From positions 1 through 32,928 of the forward strand of contig JABMNB010000397.1 of assembly GCA_013205335.1 (NCBI GenBank): a stretch of 32,928 nucleotides of DNA, written 5' to 3'. How positions within the stretch are numbered: the first letter of the stretch is position 1; the number at the start of each line of letters is the position of its first letter. The stretch comes from Rhodospirillales bacterium. GTDB taxonomy: Bacteria > Pseudomonadota > Alphaproteobacteria > Reyranellales > Reyranellaceae. The notes under the pieces are model-generated. The model was not told where the DNA came from, searched no databases, and saw only the letters and a program-made list of their open reading frames with translations. Made by a program: the position numbers and the translations under genes. Positions 31,744 to 32,928 of this stretch are shown piece by piece.

Positions 31744-32286
31744 CTACTTGGCGTCGGCCGCGACCTGGACCTTGATCATCTTGTCCGGCGGGGCGGACAC
31801 GGCGCCCGAGCCCGGGGCGCCCTTCTTGATCTTGTCGACGAATTCCATGCCGGACGTGACCTTGCCCCACACGGTGTACTGGCCGTCGAGGAAGTTCGAG
31901 TCCTTGAGGACGATGAAGAACTGGCTGCGGGCGCTGTTCGGATCGTTGGTGCGGGCCATCGAGACCACGCCGCGCGCGTGCGGCTCCTTGGAGAATTCGG
32001 CCTTGAGCAACTCGCCCATGCCGCCGCTGCCGGTGCCCTGCGGGTCGCCGGTCTGCGCCATGAAGCCGTCGATCACGCGGTGGAAGACCACGCCGTCATA
32101 CTTGCCCTCGCGCGCCAGCTTCTTGATCTGGGCGACATGCTTGGGGGCGAGGTCGGGGCGCATCTCGATGACGACGCGACCGTCCTTCAGGTCGATGTAG
32201 AGGGTATTTTCCTTATCCATGGCGGAGGCTGCTCCTGCGAACATAAGAATGACGGCGAGGACGGGCGTCAGAATGGCGAGCCGCAT
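31744..32286 (-). CDS. Periplasmic peptidyl-prolyl cis-trans isomerase (cyclophilin)
   Basis: A 180-residue cyclophilin that speeds prolyl isomerisation during folding. A Sec signal peptide (MRLAILTPVLAVILMFAGAASA) is followed by VVFHRVIDGFMAQTGDPQGTGSGG, containing the catalytic Arg, then RGVVSMARTNDPNSARSQFFIVL and LDGQYTVWGKVTSGMEFVD. The track ORF begins at 32400; the ATG at 32286 with AAGGAA upstream and an intact signal peptide is preferred. It is divergent from coxB across 320 bases, so a role in folding of exported proteins is likely. Confidence 0.94.
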   Translation of the reverse strand: MRLAILTPVLAVILMFAGAASAMDKENTLYIDLKDGRVVIEMRPDLAPKHVAQIKKLAREGKYDGVVFHRVIDGFMAQTGDPQGTGSGGMGELLKAEFSKEPHARGVVSMARTNDPNSARSQFFIVLKDSNFLDGQYTVWGKVTSGMEFVDKIKKGAPGSGAVSAPPDKMIKVQVAADAK

Positions 32287-32497
32287 GACGGTTTCCTTCG
32301 GCGAGGTCCGCGGTCCTGCCGCGGCCGGCGGGACCTTAAAGACCGACAATCGAAAGACAAGCGGCAACTTCGGGGCGTTCTCGTCGCTGCCCGACGCCAT
32401 CGTCCAGGCGCCGAACGCCCGGCCTTCTCAAATCGTACCTGCGTCATATACTCCCGAAAGTGCGGCTGCGACTGGCCGCCACATACCGAGAGGGGGC

Positions 32498-32577
32498 GAA
32501 AACCCGTTACCACCCACGGCTATATCTGGTACTAACCCGCTTGAAATGCGGGGGATTTTGCGGGTCGGAAAACCCGT
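32498..32577 (+). promoter_or_regulatory. coxB leader with a direct repeat and mutually exclusive hairpins
   Basis: The 320-base gap between the cyclophilin and coxB genes holds no ORF. Its coxB-proximal part has GAAAACCCGT twice (32498-32507 and 32568-32577). CCCGC (32536-32540) can pair with GCGGG at 32548-32552 or at 32560-32564, and the second site also competes for ACCCG (32572-32576). This allows alternative foldings just before the ribosome binding site GAGGGG. Function is not established. Confidence 0.35.
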
Positions 32578-32606
32578 CGAGATCTAACCGGCGAGGGGAC
32601 GGATGC

Positions 32607-32928
32607 ATGGTCGGTAAGCGCGTATTGAGCGTTCTTGGACTAGTGGCGGCGGTAGCCGGTTTCGGCGTCGCCGCACCTGCTCAGGCGCAGAAGGTCATCG
32701 GTGTGCCGCACGATTGGCAGCTGAACTTCCCGCCGCCCTACACGCCGATCATGGAGCGGGTGGAATCGCTGCACGACCTGCTGCTGGTCATCATCACCGC
32801 GATTTGTATCTTCGTGTTGCTGCTGCTGGTTTACGCCGTCTGGCGCTTCCACGCTGATCGCAACCCGACGCCGACGACCGTGACCCATCATACGGGACTC
32901 GAGATCGCCTGGACGATCATTCCGATCC
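32607..32928 (+). CDS. coxB: Cytochrome c oxidase subunit II, N-terminal part (partial)
   Basis: Open to the right edge of the window, so missing from the ORF track. About 107 codons are seen: a signal peptide (VGKRVLSVLGLVAAVAGFGVAAPAQAQ), then PHDWQLNFPPPYTPIMERVESLHDLLLVIITAICIFVLLLLVYAVWRF with the first transmembrane helix, and NPTPTTVTHHTGLEIAWTIIPI, the subunit II signature before the second helix. The CuA-binding domain lies beyond the edge. GAGGGG precedes the chosen ATG; an ATG four bases earlier is out of frame. It encodes the electron-entry subunit of the aa3-type terminal oxidase. Confidence 0.95.
   Translation, partial: MVGKRVLSVLGLVAAVAGFGVAAPAQAQKVIGVPHDWQLNFPPPYTPIMERVESLHDLLLVIITAICIFVLLLLVYAVWRFHADRNPTPTTVTHHTGLEIAWTIIPI

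Overview
The window is GC-rich DNA from an alphaproteobacterium. The carB-greA order, the divergent Lrp / trxB-LysR arrangement, a coxB start preceded by a divergent cyclophilin, and many solute-binding proteins of the Bug and family-5 types all fit a soil or water Rhodospirillales/Reyranella-like organism. That taxonomic guess is inference. Both edges cut genes: carB on the left and coxB on the right.

Layout. 1-5.6 kb is housekeeping: carB (3' part), greA, a YciB-like membrane protein, a SnoaL-like protein, an Lrp regulator divergent from trxB, and a LysR regulator. 5.64-6.2 kb has no protein gene. It holds a candidate small RNA with three consecutive hairpins and a strong intrinsic terminator, followed at once by a long rod-like RNA that I identify as 6S RNA (ssrS), missing from the ORF track. 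A DUF6492-type putative glycosyltransferase follows. 7.1-11.6 kb (minus) carries acyl-CoA genes (CaiB-type CoA-transferase, acyl-CoA dehydrogenase, crotonase), a small GIY-YIG-like protein and a Bug-type binding protein.

11.65-15.85 kb (minus) is the most interesting part. It runs from an EF-G-like GTPase paralogue, through two adjacent 145-residue exported thioredoxin-like proteins, to msrP. The first thioredoxin-like gene is split in the ORF track by one in-frame UGA. Read through, the UGA falls on the first residue of the redox motif, giving U-G-G-C at residues 42-45, so I interpret it as a selenocysteine codon. The neighbouring paralogue aligns without gaps and has Ser at both positions (S-E-A-S). 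Both genes carry a hairpin just upstream of the start that covers all or part of the ribosome binding site.

16-20.8 kb (minus) has an aspartate-type aminotransferase and the three-gene ATP-grasp / alpha-E / transglutaminase-like operon, whose transglutaminase-like member has Ala where the catalytic Cys is expected. 20.86-22.25 kb (plus) has an MDR oxidoreductase and an NTF2-like protein. 22.4-31.6 kb looks like a catabolic and uptake locus: a PHP-domain hydrolase, a phosphonate-associated HD protein with a damaged or unusual 5' end, a LysR regulator, two tandem family-5 binding proteins, two permeases and a fused double ATPase. The window ends with a periplasmic cyclophilin divergent from coxB.
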